Positions 44,637 to 45,602 of a stretch of 45,602 nucleotides of DNA are shown here, piece after piece. The notes beneath the pieces were generated by a model. That model was not told the DNA's origin and searched no databases. It was given only the letters and a program-made list of their open reading frames with translations. The translations under genes and the position numbers were made by a program. The DNA comes from an uncultured Brevundimonas sp. Its GTDB lineage: Bacteria; Pseudomonadota; Alphaproteobacteria; Caulobacterales; Caulobacteraceae. The stretch covers positions 1 through 45,602 of the forward strand of contig CAMLNT010000001.1 in NCBI GenBank assembly GCA_946481425.1, given 5' to 3'. Position 1 is the stretch's first letter. The number at the start of each line of letters is the position of its first letter.

Positions 44637-45313
44637 CAGCGGTTCACCATCCAGGGCGCGACGTGCTGGTCGCGGAACTGATTGGAACGCCGCTGCCGGG
44701 CGTTCGAGCGCATGGCGGGTTCGACCGTGATCCGGTACTGCTGGAGCATCTGGGCCGACACCGTTCGGCCGGTCTCCCCTTTGAGGACCGGGCCCGCGAG
44801 GAAGCTGGCCAGCATGTACGACAGCGCCAGGCGGAACAGCGGCGAGAACCGCGTCGTGTCCGTGACCGGAACCGTGTAGCGGATCAGGGCGTCGACCTGG
44901 TTCGTGTAGAGGACCCGGGTCCCGTCCGCCAAGCTCTCAATCTCGAAATCCTGGGCGGCGGACGTGGTGCCGAACTCCTGGTCCGACGTGAAGACGGAGT
45001 TCCCGAACCGGGGCGTCAGGACGTCGCTGTCGGCGTTCGGGTCCTGGATCGCGAACACCTGGATCGCGTCGCTCGGGAGCGCGTAGGCGTAGCCCCACTG
45101 AGCGGACGGTTGTTCCTCCAGAAGCGCGGGCGCGATCCGGCGCAGCGCGAAGTTCCAGGGGTGGCTCTCCAGCAGCGCGTCCCTGGCGATGGGGTAGAAG
45201 GCCGCGCAATGTTCGGCCTGGGCGCTGCCTTCAGGCGGGTCGATGCTCGACACCGTGGCGTCGTCGCCGAGGTGCGACAAGGCCAGATTGCAGATGGACA
45301 CGGCGTCGGTCAC
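44636..45313 (-). CDS. Tail tubular protein A (adaptor)
   Basis: 225 residues from GTG. Starts MTDAVSICNLALSHLGDDAT, then EGSAQAEHCAAFYPIARDALLESHPWNFALRR, the signature of tail tubular protein A/head-tail adaptor proteins (T7 gp11 type). It forms the ring between the portal and the nozzle and binds the fibres. An intrinsic terminator lies 18 bases upstream of the start. Confidence 0.92.
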   Translation of the reverse strand: MTDAVSICNLALSHLGDDATVSSIDPPEGSAQAEHCAAFYPIARDALLESHPWNFALRRIAPALLEEQPSAQWGYAYALPSDAIQVFAIQDPNADSDVLTPRFGNSVFTSDQEFGTTSAAQDFEIESLADGTRVLYTNQVDALIRYTVPVTDTTRFSPLFRLALSYMLASFLAGPVLKGETGRTVSAQMLQQYRITVEPAMRSNARQRRSNQFRDQHVAPWMVNR

Positions 45314-45324
45314 GAGCAGTCCTC

Positions 45325-45361
45325 AAGAAAAAGAGCCGGGAGCGGCGAGGCCCCCGGCTCT
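45325..45361 (-). terminator. Intrinsic terminator between head and tail genes
   Basis: On the minus strand AGAGCCGGG, a 12-base loop and CCCGGCTCT are followed by TTTTCTT. Stem bases are plus-strand 45332-45340 and 45353-45361, with the A run at 45325-45331. It lies within the late operon, so it may lower tail-gene expression relative to head genes. Confidence 0.8.
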
Positions 45362-45386
45362 GGTGCCCCTAGGGAGCGGTCAGGTC

Positions 45387-45602
45387 TTAGGCGAGGTCGC
45401 CGCCCGGCGCGGGCAGGGTGCCGTCGTCCTTGGTGTCGTCCGGCTTGTTCAGCGGGGCGTTCTCCCGCTTCGTGTCGCCGGTCGCCTTTTTGGCCTTGGC
45501 GCGTTGGTTGGCGGCAGTAGGGATTTCCTTGCCCTCGACCTCGCGCATCCAGTCGACGATGCTGTCCCCTTCCTTGAGCTGGAAGGGCTCGTCGCCCGGC
45601 CG
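45387..45602 (-). CDS. Hypothetical protein, 5' end beyond the window
   Basis: The last 71 residues are visible: EPFQLKEGDSIVDWMREVEG followed by a Lys/Ala/Asp/Pro-rich, probably disordered tail ending PGGDLA. It is a small late gene placed before tail tubular A, where BPP-1-like and similar phages carry a short gene after the cement protein. Function unknown. It does not join in frame with the cement gene at the left edge if the window is simply circularised. Confidence 0.6.
   Translation of the reverse strand, partial: RPGDEPFQLKEGDSIVDWMREVEGKEIPTAANQRAKAKKATGDTKRENAPLNKPDDTKDDGTLPAPGGDLA

Overview
The window looks like most of the genome of a tailed phage with a short-tailed (podovirus) virion, infecting a GC-rich alphaproteobacterium. 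The virion genes match two known layouts joined together. The head module (Bbp16-like cement protein, Bbp17-like capsid, scaffold, Bbp19-like protein, head-tail connector portal, terminase) resembles Bordetella phage BPP-1. The tail and ejection module (tail tubular A and B, gp13/DUF2833-type GNAT, gp14/15/16-like internal proteins, T7-gp17-type fibre N-terminus) resembles T7-like podoviruses. An alphaproteobacterial host is inferred from a GapR (DUF2312) homologue and a GcrA-like helix-turn-helix protein; the species cannot be named from the sequence. I see no integrase, transposase, single-subunit RNA polymerase, reverse transcriptase, tRNA or CRISPR array.

Layout. (1) 1-7061, minus strand: head assembly and packaging, transcribed leftwards from terminase small subunit to the cement protein, which runs off the left edge. 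(2) 7062-7314: AT-rich non-coding region with a perfect TATAAT on the minus strand and repeated GTAAC pentamers. (3) 7315-12829, minus strand: an early operon of small regulators, a MazG-like protein, a Mom-like DNA-modification protein and a primase-helicase of the VapE type. (4) 12830-12989: divergent control region with palindromic operator-like sites and a promoter. (5) 12990-25685, plus strand: a long early/middle operon of small unknown genes, then DNA metabolism: Cas4/RecB-like DUF2800 nuclease, DUF2815 putative ssDNA-binding protein, second Mom-like protein, family A DNA polymerase, VRR-NUC nuclease, SNF2-type helicase and GapR. (6) 25686-25986: non-coding, with two strong hairpin terminators and a possible small-RNA unit. 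(7) 25987-45602, minus strand: tail, ejection, fibre and lysis genes, transcribed leftwards from a partial gene at the right edge. If the molecule is circularised, regions 7 and 1 form one continuous late operon in the usual podovirus order, so the window ends are probably an arbitrary cut with some bases missing at the join.

Genes are packed with ATGA, GTGA or TGATG stop-start overlaps throughout, which supports many short genes and decided several start codons. Genes at the heads of transcription units share an unusual ribosome-binding decamer, AAAGGACAAG. The most interesting observation is that the 13-base loop of the terminator after gapR contains the exact complement of this decamer, on a perfect 16-bp stem, suggesting a phage small RNA (or 3'UTR) that could silence several phage ribosome-binding sites at once. 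Other notable items are a 2927-residue polyvalent ejection protein carrying an ADP-ribosyltransferase-like module and an HExxH metallopeptidase-like module, two different Mom-like proteins in one phage, and an alanine-rich GCC-triplet repeat protein.
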